Of a stretch of DNA of 12,181 nt, positions 1-6,935 are shown in pieces (the first letter of the stretch is position 1; each line of letters begins with the position of its first letter). The notes below the pieces were generated by a model. The model searched no databases, was not told the origin of the DNA, and was given only the letters and a program-made list of their open reading frames with translations. The stretch is taken from assembly GCA_905215195.1 (NCBI GenBank), contig CAJMPF010000023.1:1-12181 (forward strand), in the 5' to 3' direction. The DNA comes from an uncultured bacterium. GTDB lineage: Bacteria; Actinomycetota; Coriobacteriia; Coriobacteriales; Coriobacteriaceae. Made by a program: the position numbers and the translations under genes.

Positions 1-143
1 CCGCCGTCTACAACGTCGCTGGCACGCGTGCTGCCGCCGTCGCCGATGCCCCGGCAAGCTTTAAGGTCGCCTTTATCGATGAGCTCTACCGCGCGAGCGC
101 CCAGGACATCGCCGATAACCGACTCGAGTTCGAGGAGGCATAA
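1..143 (+). CDS. thiM: Hydroxyethylthiazole kinase, C-terminal end (partial)
   Basis: Only the last 46 codons are present, read in the frame that ends at the TAA at 141-143. ThiM phosphorylates 4-methyl-5-(2-hydroxyethyl)thiazole, supplying the thiazole phosphate that ThiE couples to HMP-pyrophosphate, in the cytoplasm. The visible tail shows the family's closing pattern: an AVYNVAGTRAAA helix, an acidic/proline turn, then ASFKVAFIDELYR, which corresponds to the GPGSFxxxFLDALY ending of ThiM proteins. Eleven more residues follow that motif. It sits directly upstream of a thiamine-binding protein and thiE, as expected for a salvage operon. The call rests on a short tail plus context, so an unrelated ribokinase-fold protein is possible but unlikely. 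The promoter and any TPP riboswitch would be upstream of the window. Confidence 0.8.
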   Translation, partial: AVYNVAGTRAAAVADAPASFKVAFIDELYRASAQDIADNRLEFEEA

Positions 144-146
144 GCC

Positions 147-488
147 ATGTCCGAGCCCGCAACCAATGCCGGCATGAACACGCTCGTCGCTGTGGCCATC
201 GCCCCATGCGGCACCGGCGATGAGCTATCCGCCGAGGTCGCCGAGGTCGTGCGCGTCATTCGCGAGAGCGGCCTTCCCAACCGCACCACCTCGATGTTCA
301 CCGAGATCGAGGGCGACTGGGACGAGGTCATGCAGGTCGTGCGCGACGCAACCTTTGTGTTGGCGAGCAAGGGCATCCGCACCGAAGTCGTGCTCAAAGC
401 CGATATCCGGCCCGGATTTACCGACACCATGACCGGCAAGCTCGAGCGCATGGAAGCACAGATCAAGAAGCAGGAGGAAACACGATGA
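147..488 (+). CDS. Thiamine-binding protein, MTH1187/YkoF-like (PF01910, formerly DUF77)
   Basis: This small 113-aa protein carries the family core: VAVAIAPCGTG at residues 14-24, then an amphipathic helix AEVVRVIRESGL, the TxMFTEIEGDWDEVMQVV segment around 48-65, and a second strand EVVLKADIRP ending in a basic helix. In this family a ferredoxin-like beta-alpha-beta fold assembles into dimers or tetramers, and YkoF binds thiamine or its HMP half. No catalytic residues are expected. The ATG at 147 is supported by AGGAGG at 133-138 with 8-nt spacing. An alternative Met at residue 10 (174) starts nearer the conserved core, but no Shine-Dalgarno was noted for it. The gene lies 3 nt after thiM and its stop overlaps the thiE start (ATGA). 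It therefore probably binds or buffers a thiamine precursor for this pathway; a direct role is inference. Confidence 0.85.
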   Translation: MSEPATNAGMNTLVAVAIAPCGTGDELSAEVAEVVRVIRESGLPNRTTSMFTEIEGDWDEVMQVVRDATFVLASKGIRTEVVLKADIRPGFTDTMTGKLERMEAQIKKQEETR

Positions 489-1180
489 GCATCCGCGACA
501 ACCTTGATATCTCGGCCTATCTGGTACTCGGCCCCGAAAACACGCTCGGGCGCCCCGTGGGCGATGTGGTGGCCCAGGCGCTCGACGCCGGCTTTACCTG
601 CATCCAGGTGCGCTCCAAGGTGGCAAGCGCCCGCGAGATCATTGCGCTGACCGGCGACGCCGCGCAGGCAATCGCTCAGGCCGGCAAGACCGGTCAGGTC
701 GCCTTGCTGATCGACGACCGTCTGGACTGTGTGCTTGCCGCACGCGAGCAGGGTATTGCCGTCGACGGCGTGCACGTGGGCCAAAGCGATATTCCCGTCG
801 AGGTCTGTCGCAAGTTGCTGGGTCCCGACGCCATCGTGGGCCTTTCGGCCCGTTGCGAGGAGATGCTCGAGTACGTCAAGACCGCCGACATGAGCCTAGT
901 CGACTACCTGGGCATCGGCCCACTCCACGAGACCGAGACCAAGCGCGACTGCGGACGCGCGGCCGACGGCTCTATCATCACCAAGAGCTTTGAGGACCTG
1001 GCCGCACTTCACGCGGCAAGCCCCGTGCCCATCGTGGTGGGCGGCGGCGTCAAGACGGCCGACCTGCCGCAGCTTAAGGCCACCGGCGTCGACGGCTTCT
1101 TTGTGGTGAGTGCCGTCTGCAGCGCCGATGACCCCTACGCCGCGGCCAAGGAGCTCGTAGACACCTGGCAGCGGGCATAG
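485..1180 (+). CDS. thiE: Thiamine-phosphate synthase
   Basis: This 231-aa TIM-barrel enzyme condenses HMP-pyrophosphate with thiazole phosphate to give thiamine phosphate and PPi. Family motifs appear in order: QVRSK at 41-45 (the QxRxK pyrophosphate site), LIDDR at 75-79 (often INDR), DGVHVGQSD at 94-102, GLSAR at 119-123 (often G-x-S-x-H), DYLGIGPLHETETK at 140-153 with the conserved Lys153, VGGGV at 185-189 (phosphate loop), and GFFVVSAV at 204-211. The length is near the usual 210-225 aa. The HETETK stretch departs slightly from the common F-x-T-x-TK pattern but keeps Thr and Lys. Translation starts at ATG 485 inside the upstream stop (ATGA), with AGGAGG at 472-477 and 7-nt spacing, so it is translationally coupled. 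It appears to be the last gene of the thiM operon. Confidence 0.95.
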   Translation: MSIRDNLDISAYLVLGPENTLGRPVGDVVAQALDAGFTCIQVRSKVASAREIIALTGDAAQAIAQAGKTGQVALLIDDRLDCVLAAREQGIAVDGVHVGQSDIPVEVCRKLLGPDAIVGLSARCEEMLEYVKTADMSLVDYLGIGPLHETETKRDCGRAADGSIITKSFEDLAALHAASPVPIVVGGGVKTADLPQLKATGVDGFFVVSAVCSADDPYAAAKELVDTWQRA

Positions 1181-1224
1181 GCATAGGCCGAGCAACTGAT
1201 TCGCAGCCTCATATCTTCAGCAAT

Positions 1225-1270
1225 GGAAAGCGCATCCCAGTTTGGATCTCCATTCCGGGATGCGCTTTCC
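1225..1270. terminator. Perfect 14-bp hairpin between convergent thiE and patatin genes
   Basis: GGAAAGCGCATCCC (1225-1238) is exactly complementary to 1257-1270, with an 18-nt loop. It lies 44 nt after the thiE stop and 22 nt beyond the end of the converging patatin gene, the normal place for a bidirectional terminator. No T-tract follows on either strand, so it may be Rho-assisted or act as an RNA-stability hairpin rather than a classical intrinsic terminator. A weaker ccgcc/ggcgg stem (1269-1283) follows immediately. Confidence 0.6.
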
Positions 1271-1292
1271 GCCGAGATGGCGGCAGCAGCCT

Positions 1293-2162
1293 CTACCCTG
1301 CCAGATATGCCTCCAGTGCCGGCAAAGTCGCCTCCGCATCGCGGCGACCAATCTGGTAGATGCGCTCAAGTTCATCGGGCTCGCGACACAGCGACGGCAC
1401 CTTCACCGATTCGCTCGGCCGCACCACAAAGATTTCGCCGGCGGCCTCGCGACGTGCCAGGTCATCGAGCGTGGCATTGTAGACCTCATGCCGATGCTCG
1501 AGCGCTGCGACAAACTCCGGATAGTGACGGAACACGCGACGCAGCATGGGCATCACGCTGTTGGGCTGCTTTACAAAGCCCGCCGGCTGCGTGAGTACCA
1601 CGATATTACGGTCATACCCCTGCGCAAACAGCCATGCGCTGGGAATAGAATCAGCCACGCCGCCATCCAGGTACTTACGGCCCTCAATGGCGACAGGGCG
1701 CGTCGCCACGGGAATCGCCGATGACGCCCGGATCCACTCGATATCGTGCCCATCGCCATAGGGCAGGTCGTGGTAGACGGCCTTGCCCGTCTCGATATCG
1801 GTACACACGCACGTAAACCGCATGGGGCAGGCGCGATATGTCTCCAAATCGATGGGATCGCGCTCGATGGGCACCTCGTGATAGGCAAAATCGGCATTGA
1901 ACATATCGCCGGTCCGCAGCCAGCTTGCTACACCCGCATAGCGCTTATCGGCACAATAGGCCTTGTTATAGCGAATGGCGCGGCCGATCTGGCGCGATTT
2001 AAAGTTGTAGCCAAACGCCGCGCCCGCCGAGACACCCACCATATGGTCGCAAGTTAAGCCGTGCTCCATCCAAACGTCGAGCACGCCCGCCGTATACATA
2101 CCGCGGTAGCCGCCTCCCTCGAGTGCCAGCCCCACCGTGCGCGTCGTATTTGACTGTGCCAT
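1293..2162 (-). CDS. Patatin-like phospholipase family protein
   Basis: A 289-aa predicted serine acyl hydrolase. The patatin features are complete. The glycine-rich oxyanion loop is EGGGYRGMYTAG at 15-26. The nucleophile elbow GVSAG at 43-47 puts the catalytic Ser at 45. ASSAIPV at 147-152 precedes DGG at 166-168, whose Asp166 completes the Ser-Asp dyad. The remaining ~120 residues are an alpha/beta extension with RRVFRHYPEF and EPDELERIYQIGRRDAEA, as seen in bacterial patatins of roughly 280-300 aa (I associate this tail with the DUF6363 type). No signal peptide or membrane segment is visible, so it is probably cytoplasmic. The lipid substrate cannot be told from sequence. The start at ATG 2162 has a GGAG (complement of 2171-2174) 8 nt upstream. 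It is transcribed alone, divergent from the GGDEF-EAL gene and convergent with thiE. Confidence 0.92.
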   Translation of the reverse strand: MAQSNTTRTVGLALEGGGYRGMYTAGVLDVWMEHGLTCDHMVGVSAGAAFGYNFKSRQIGRAIRYNKAYCADKRYAGVASWLRTGDMFNADFAYHEVPIERDPIDLETYRACPMRFTCVCTDIETGKAVYHDLPYGDGHDIEWIRASSAIPVATRPVAIEGRKYLDGGVADSIPSAWLFAQGYDRNIVVLTQPAGFVKQPNSVMPMLRRVFRHYPEFVAALEHRHEVYNATLDDLARREAAGEIFVVRPSESVKVPSLCREPDELERIYQIGRRDAEATLPALEAYLAG

Positions 2163-2486
2163 GCGACCATCTCCGTCCCCACAAATTCAAACGGGACAAG
2201 TATACCCGTCAACATATATCGTCCCAGTCGCATTTTTATCGAACATCGCATCGTCGCGCTACCGCTTGTCGAACAATAGCCGCCCACAGCATGTGCACCC
2301 ATATATAATTGTGCACTATTGTTTACACTACTCAGCTGTTATCAACAGCGAACATTAGCCGGCAAATTAACTCAACAACGCGGCAAGGCGGGGGCCTGGA
2401 TACATGCAAAGCGCTGAGCAACGACGCGTGTACACAACGAGCTCGCCCGACGCAATCCGCCCCGACCTCAGAAAGCCACTTAGAAC
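2163..2486. other. Divergent intergenic region (324 bp), AT-richer than its surroundings
   Basis: No credible gene is seen here. The part next to the patatin start holds, on the minus strand, a TATACT -10-like hexamer (complement of 2199-2204) and an upstream TTGACG (complement of 2207-2212); the two are not well spaced as one promoter. An imperfect operator-like dyad ACGGG (2191-2195)/CCCGT (2205-2209) overlaps them. The middle holds an exact TATAAT at 2304-2309 framed by two GTGCAC palindromes. GTGTACAC, another perfect palindrome, is at 2428-2435. Nothing resembling a c-di-GMP riboswitch was recognised upstream of the GGDEF-EAL gene, and that start lacks a strong Shine-Dalgarno. Confidence 0.5.
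2292..2316 (+). promoter_or_regulatory. Candidate promoter/operator: TGTGCAC repeats flanking TATAAT
   Basis: TGTGCAC occurs at 2292-2298 and again at 2310-2316, an 18-bp period, with a perfect -10 consensus TATAAT (2304-2309) between them. There is no good -35 at 16-18 bp, which fits an activator- or repressor-controlled promoter but equally a chance AT patch. If used, the transcript of the downstream GGDEF-EAL gene would have a leader of about 170 nt. Confidence 0.3.
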
Positions 2487-5204
2487 ATGGAAACTGTCAG
2501 CAATTACACCGAAACGCTCGAAAAGACCGTCCGTGACCTTCTCGAGCGTCAGGAGGATCTGATCAGGACCGCCTTTACCGACCAGCTTACCGGGCTTGGC
2601 AACCGTGGCGGCTTTGCCCGTTCCCTCGAGGAGCTCTGGGAGCAGGACACCCCCGTTACCATGGCGTTCATCGATATCGACAATCTCAAGCACTGCAACG
2701 ACGTCTTTGGACATGACGAGGGCAACCGCTATATCTTGCAGGTAAGTCTCTATCTTAATCTGTATATGAAGGTGGGCGAAGCGGCGTTTCGCATAGGCGG
2801 CGACGAGTTTGCCATCCTATCTACGATTGCAACCGAGGACGACCTCGCCGAACGTCTGAAACACTGCCGAACGGTTCTGCTCAAAAACAACGATTCCGAG
2901 ATGCCCCACTCGTTTAGCTACGGAGTGTCACATGCCGACCCCGCCCTGGGCGAAGCTTCCAATCGCATGACGCTCGATGCCGACCATCGCATGTACGACT
3001 ACAAGCTACGTCATGCCATGCACCTCGATCGACGCAATATCACGCAAGTTCACGCCGACGACTTCGAAATAAGCGATCGAATTTTTGACGCCTTTTCGAT
3101 GCTCAATGAGGGCCGATATTTCTTTATCGAGAACTTGGACAAACATCGCACCCTTTGGTCACAAGGTGCCTTGCGCGATCTTGGCCTTCCCTCGGAGCAC
3201 ATAGACAACTGTCGCGATTACTGGAAAACGCGCGTCCATCCCGACGACCTTGAGGCCTGCATCAACGACATCGACCAAGTCTACAACGGCACCAAGCACC
3301 GTCGCGTCATGCAGTATCGTGTGCGCAACGCCGTCGGCGACTACGTCCTTTGCCGTGCTCGCGGGTTTCGTATCGACGGCGACGGAAATGTCCCCTCGCT
3401 CTATGTCGGCGAGCTCGTCAACCACTCACTTGTCGAAACCGTCGACGCCGCCACAGGCCTCGGAACGCAGCGCATGCTGGCCAACGCCATCGACGCCTGC
3501 CGCCGCGATCGTTGCGAGACAGGGCTTATAGCGGTGCGCGTTCGTGGCACGACAAAGCTCAACGAGCTCTACGGGGCCGAGGCCGTCGACAACATGCTTG
3601 CCGAATACGCAGGCCGTATGCTGTCGATCACTCGCGGCAGGAGCCGGGTCTACCGTTCACGAAGCGTCCAGTTTGTCGTGTTCAGCAACGATTTGGACCA
3701 CGAGGCATTCGAGCAACTGACCCGCCACCTTAAAGAGGCCGTTTTCGCTCCTGTTCGAATCGCAGGCGACACCATTACTCCCGTCTGCCTTGTCGTCCCG
3801 GCCTTTTACGAGCACTTAACCCATCAGGCGACCGCCGTTTTAGGCGAACTCGACCGTCGCCTTCGCACGGCCGGCGGGCTTGTTCCCAACGACAGCCTCC
3901 CCATACCCGAGGCTGAGCGCAAAAGCGCCATCGCCGAACGTATCGACTCGCTCACGGGTCTCTATCGACCCAGCGAGTTTATGCGGCGCGCCAACGCTTT
4001 TCTCGAGGCAAGACGCGACGGCGCCTGGTGCATCGCCACGGTCGACATGGGCCACATGCGCCTGTTTAACGAATGGTATGGACAGGCCGAAGGCGACCGC
4101 CTGCTTGCCGATGTGGGCACGGTCCTCAAGGACATCGAGAATGCCGACATGGGCGTCGCAGGGTACTGGGGCCAAGATGACTTTTGCGTACTCATCCCCT
4201 TTAAGCACATCGCCGTCCATCAAATCTACAACCGCGTTCGCGAGGCAGTAGCCAGGTATGATGGCGGCGTAGGTTTTTGGCCGTCCATGGGCGTTTACCC
4301 CATCGATTCCAATGAGGAGATCACCATCGATGCGCAGGCAAAGGCCATGTTTACCAATCGGCGCGCAAAAAACGACTTTAAGGAGCGCATTGCCATTTTT
4401 TGCCCCGAGGAGTACAAGCGCGAAATCGTGTTCAACCGCACGCTGACCGAATTCCAGTACGCGCTGTCAAATGGTCGCATCACGTACTATCTTCAGCCCC
4501 AGGTCGATATGGAAACCGGCGAGATTATTGGCGCCGAAGCACTCACCCGCTGGATTGACAAGGACGGCTCTCTCATTTCGCCCGCAACGTTTATCCCCGC
4601 ACTCGAGGAAAGCGGCTTTGTAGTGACGCTCGACAAATATGTTTGGCAGGGCGTCGCCATGTGGCTCCGCGAGCGCCTCAATCGAGGACTTCGCGTGGTT
4701 CCGATTTCCCTCAATGTGTCGCGCGTAGACATTCTTGCCTGCGATGTCGCCGAGCATATGGGGTCGCTCGCCGCCCAGTACAACCTGCCGCCCGAACTCA
4801 TGCACATCGAGATCACCGAGACCGCCTATACCGGAGAGTCCGAGGCCGTGGATAAGCTGACCGCGGATCTGCACACCCGTGGCTTCTCGACCTACATGGA
4901 CGATTTTGGCACCGGCCAGTCCACGCTCGCGATGCTCAAGAACGTCAACGTCGACGTCATCAAGCTCGACCGCACCTTTGTGCCCACCGACCGCGATCAA
5001 GGCCGCAGCACGCAAATCATTTCATCGATGCTCGAAATGGCGCAGTCGCTCCATCTGCCCGTCGTGGTCGAAGGCGTCGAGACAAATGAGCAGGCGAACA
5101 TGCTACGACAAATGGGCGCCCGCTACGCTCAGGGCTTCCTCTACTACCGCCCCATGCAGGCGAAGGATTTTGAGGCATTGCTCGATGGCGGCAATAACAA
5201 CTGA
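2487..5204 (+). CDS. Multidomain c-di-GMP protein: GGDEF-PAS-GGDEF*-GGDEF*-EAL
   Basis: 905 aa, with no membrane segment seen. Domain 1 (~25-185) is a GGDEF domain with D63/D65 in the FIDID metal site and an intact GGDEF at 104-108; the RxxD inhibitory site is replaced by KVGE (95-98). Domain 2 (~195-315) is PAS-like, with VHPDD at 250-254. Domain 3 (~316-470) keeps the GGDEF fold but has R351 for the metal Asp and RSVQF (392-396) for the signature. Domain 4 (~484-640) keeps D520 but has GQDDF (562-566). Domain 5 (~650-898) is a complete EAL phosphodiesterase: EAL 684-686, N743, E775/E778, D805-D806, K826, E862, Q882. It probably both makes and hydrolyses c-di-GMP, the balance set by the PAS sensor; that is inference. 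The ATG at 2487 is the first possible start because an in-frame TAG is at 2481; its Shine-Dalgarno is weak. The paralogue follows at 5332. Confidence 0.93.
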   Translation: METVSNYTETLEKTVRDLLERQEDLIRTAFTDQLTGLGNRGGFARSLEELWEQDTPVTMAFIDIDNLKHCNDVFGHDEGNRYILQVSLYLNLYMKVGEAAFRIGGDEFAILSTIATEDDLAERLKHCRTVLLKNNDSEMPHSFSYGVSHADPALGEASNRMTLDADHRMYDYKLRHAMHLDRRNITQVHADDFEISDRIFDAFSMLNEGRYFFIENLDKHRTLWSQGALRDLGLPSEHIDNCRDYWKTRVHPDDLEACINDIDQVYNGTKHRRVMQYRVRNAVGDYVLCRARGFRIDGDGNVPSLYVGELVNHSLVETVDAATGLGTQRMLANAIDACRRDRCETGLIAVRVRGTTKLNELYGAEAVDNMLAEYAGRMLSITRGRSRVYRSRSVQFVVFSNDLDHEAFEQLTRHLKEAVFAPVRIAGDTITPVCLVVPAFYEHLTHQATAVLGELDRRLRTAGGLVPNDSLPIPEAERKSAIAERIDSLTGLYRPSEFMRRANAFLEARRDGAWCIATVDMGHMRLFNEWYGQAEGDRLLADVGTVLKDIENADMGVAGYWGQDDFCVLIPFKHIAVHQIYNRVREAVARYDGGVGFWPSMGVYPIDSNEEITIDAQAKAMFTNRRAKNDFKERIAIFCPEEYKREIVFNRTLTEFQYALSNGRITYYLQPQVDMETGEIIGAEALTRWIDKDGSLISPATFIPALEESGFVVTLDKYVWQGVAMWLRERLNRGLRVVPISLNVSRVDILACDVAEHMGSLAAQYNLPPELMHIEITETAYTGESEAVDKLTADLHTRGFSTYMDDFGTGQSTLAMLKNVNVDVIKLDRTFVPTDRDQGRSTQIISSMLEMAQSLHLPVVVEGVETNEQANMLRQMGARYAQGFLYYRPMQAKDFEALLDGGNNN

Positions 5205-5234
5205 TACGCTCGCGCGCAAAACGCCACCGTCGAA

Positions 5235-5293
5235 GGGGATATTTGTCTCCATTAGCTAACTTATATCCCCAATTCAAACCGAATTGGGGATAT
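5235..5293. repeat. Three-part inverted repeat between the two GGDEF genes
   Basis: ATATCCCCAATTC (5263-5275) pairs perfectly over 13 bp with 5281-5293 around a 5-nt AAACC loop. The upstream copy ggggatat at 5235-5242 can pair with the same ATATCCCC (5263-5270) over 8 bp. The element therefore offers two mutually exclusive stems, like an attenuator, or three half-sites of a DNA operator. No T-tract follows the strong stem, so a classical intrinsic terminator is doubtful. A TATGAT -10-like hexamer overlaps its end (5291-5296). It lies 39 nt before the downstream ATG. Confidence 0.5.
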
Positions 5294-5315
5294 GATACAA
5301 ACCGTTGTTCCGCCC

Positions 5316-5322
5316 AAGGAGG
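5316..5322 (+). promoter_or_regulatory. Shine-Dalgarno AAGGAGG deciding the ATG 5332 start
   Basis: AAGGAGG ends 9 nt before ATG 5332. The same frame is open back to a TTG at 5305, but that start would place the ribosome site inside the gene and has none of its own, so ATG 5332 is chosen. Confidence 0.85.
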
Positions 5323-5331
5323 TTATCCATC

Positions 5332-6861
5332 ATGAACGAGTCGTATCGCCTGGGCGAGCAATCGATTATTGCCTATCTTCAGCGACTTGCGAACGGCGTC
5401 TCGACCGCCGAACTCGATGTTGCTGCGCTGCCTGCTGAGCTACGCGCCGTTGGCGAGCAACTGCAAAAGACGCATGCCATCCTGCAACAAGAGCGCCAGC
5501 TGCTTGAGCGCAACGCCTATATCGATCCGCTCACCAACTTGGGCAACCGCAACGGATTCGACCGTCACGTCGAGCAACTCTGGCGCAAAGGCGACCCCTT
5601 CACCTGCGCCTATATTGACATCGACCATCTCAAACATTGCAATGATAGGTTTGGCCACGCCGAAGGTAATCGCTATATTCTGAGCATCTGCCGCACGCTC
5701 TCCGAAACCATGGAGCACGATGAGATGCTGTTCCGTATCGGTGGAGACGAGTTTGTGCTCATCTCGCTCTCCGCAAACGAGATTGAACTCGAGCAGCGCT
5801 TGGAGCAGGTACGTACCAGGCTGATCGAGGCGAGCTCAGGTGGCAAGGCGCCCATGATCGGCAGCTTTAGCTTTGGCTGCTCGCGCGTCGATCCACTTGC
5901 TGGCGACACGCGTCGCCAGATGACAATGGATGCCGATCGCAAGATGTATCGCTATAAGCTTATGCATCGTGTGCAGCAACCGAAAGACGATGACGCGCCG
6001 CAACGCCCAATCGTCGATCAGCTTCCCTGCAACGACCGGGTATTCCAAGCGATCTCCATGAGCTCCGAGACGCGCTATCCGTTTATCCTCAATCTCGATA
6101 CGGGAGAATCGCAATGGTCGGTTAACGCCGTGCGCGATTTTGACCTGCCTTCCCAGCACCCTTTTAACTCGGTCGATATGTGGCTTGCCCGCGTTCATCC
6201 CGAGGACCGCGACAACGTACGTGTCGAGCTCGACATGGTGATAAACGGCACGTGGCACTTCCACTACATGCAGTATCGCGTAATGGATGCCACCGGAAAA
6301 TACGTGCTTTGCGACTGCACGGGCTACCGCTTGGACGGCACCGATACCGAGCCCGGCATGTATGTGGGCATTATCATCAACCGAAGCTTGGCAGATACGA
6401 CCGATTCCGTGACCGGCTTGGGCGATATTCACGCCCTGGTCAACGCCATTGGCGAAATGCGTCGCGTGGCGCGCAAGGCGGGGTTGATCGCCATTAAAAT
6501 CGATGATATCGCTCAGGTCAATGCCCGTTTTGGCTTTGATGCGGGCGACCGTGTTTTGGCAGAATGTGCCGCCTGTCTGGTGGAATGCTCGCGCGGTAAG
6601 GGTCGTATGTTCCGCTCGACGGGGCCGATGTTCGTGGCGCTTTTCGACGACTTTGATCCCGAAGAAACCGATACGATTGCAGAGGAAATCGAGCGGTTCC
6701 TGGGTTCGCCCGTGCTCTTTGGCCCATTTGAATATCAGCCGCCCATTCGCGTGGCCACGCTCCATCTGGACGGCGTCGACCGTCAGCCCGTTTCGATTTT
6801 GAACGAACTCAAAGCGTTGCTCGGGAAAGCCGTGCAGGTGCCAGGTACCAAACTGGATTAG
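5332..6861 (+). CDS. GGDEF-PAS-GGDEF* protein, probable diguanylate cyclase
   Basis: 509 aa, homologous to the first ~470 residues of the preceding protein but without its third GGDEF and EAL modules. After a helical N-terminus (coiled-coil-like, ~38-62) comes a GGDEF domain (~63-213) with the YIDID metal site at 94-98 and intact GGDEF at 137-141. The four residues where the I-site RxxD should lie read EHDE, so canonical product inhibition is not expected. A PAS-like domain follows (~232-352) with VHPED at 288-292. A degenerate GGDEF fold (~353-505) has K389 in place of the metal Asp and TGPMF (430-434) in place of the signature. It likely converts 2 GTP to c-di-GMP under PAS control, probably as a cytoplasmic dimer; activity is inferred from conserved residues. 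It ends at the boundary where the paralogue continues into GGDEF3-EAL. The 127-bp gap to the upstream gene may allow separate expression. Confidence 0.92.
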   Translation: MNESYRLGEQSIIAYLQRLANGVSTAELDVAALPAELRAVGEQLQKTHAILQQERQLLERNAYIDPLTNLGNRNGFDRHVEQLWRKGDPFTCAYIDIDHLKHCNDRFGHAEGNRYILSICRTLSETMEHDEMLFRIGGDEFVLISLSANEIELEQRLEQVRTRLIEASSGGKAPMIGSFSFGCSRVDPLAGDTRRQMTMDADRKMYRYKLMHRVQQPKDDDAPQRPIVDQLPCNDRVFQAISMSSETRYPFILNLDTGESQWSVNAVRDFDLPSQHPFNSVDMWLARVHPEDRDNVRVELDMVINGTWHFHYMQYRVMDATGKYVLCDCTGYRLDGTDTEPGMYVGIIINRSLADTTDSVTGLGDIHALVNAIGEMRRVARKAGLIAIKIDDIAQVNARFGFDAGDRVLAECAACLVECSRGKGRMFRSTGPMFVALFDDFDPEETDTIAEEIERFLGSPVLFGPFEYQPPIRVATLHLDGVDRQPVSILNELKALLGKAVQVPGTKLD

Positions 6862-6889
6862 CACCGCGCCCACACCGCCTCCCCCATCG

Positions 6890-6898
6890 TGCGATAAT
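6890..6898 (+). promoter_or_regulatory. Candidate extended -10 promoter for the flavoprotein gene
   Basis: TGC followed directly by GATAAT (6893-6898) gives an extended -10 (TGn-TATAAT with one mismatch) in the 74-bp gap before the flavoprotein. No convincing -35 is seen, which an extended -10 can tolerate. Transcription would start near 6905, about 30 nt before the ATG. Confidence 0.4.
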
Positions 6899-6926
6899 CC
6901 TCTGCAGAAGTCACCGACAGCAGAGG
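6899..6926 (+). repeat. Stem-loop overlapping the flavoprotein ribosome site
   Basis: CCTCTGC (6899-6905) pairs with GCAGAGG (6920-6926) across a 14-nt loop. The right arm overlaps the Shine-Dalgarno AGAGGGAG (6922-6929) of the next gene, so it could dampen translation initiation if it forms. Depending on the exact transcription start, part of the left arm may not be in the RNA. Confidence 0.35.
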
Positions 6927-6935
6927 GAGTTTGTG

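Noticed and set aside
86..784. A 232-codon minus-strand frame across the thiamine genes
   Set aside because: It overlaps three well-supported genes; the translation has no family features.
1242..1724. A 160-codon plus-strand frame opposite the patatin gene
   Set aside because: The patatin frame has its full catalytic motifs; this one has none and runs through the hairpin at 1225-1270.
2163..2486. Possible c-di-GMP riboswitch upstream of the GGDEF-EAL gene
   Set aside because: I looked for the GEMM-I conserved blocks and tetraloop/receptor sequences and did not find them; a covariance-model search would settle it.
2309..2536. A small 75-codon ORF just upstream of the GGDEF-EAL gene, as a possible leader peptide or broken N-terminal domain
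   Set aside because: No ribosome site, no motif, wrong frame for a fusion, and an in-frame TAG at 2481 closes the true frame just before ATG 2487.
5305..5331. Upstream TTG start for the second GGDEF protein
   Set aside because: It would place the strong AAGGAGG inside the gene and leave itself without a ribosome site; ATG 5332 is far better.
5836..6873. A 345-codon open frame on the minus strand across the second GGDEF gene
   Set aside because: It is antisense to the PAS and GGDEF* domains, has no recognisable motif or ribosome site, and its His/Ala/Val-rich composition is typical of a shadow frame.
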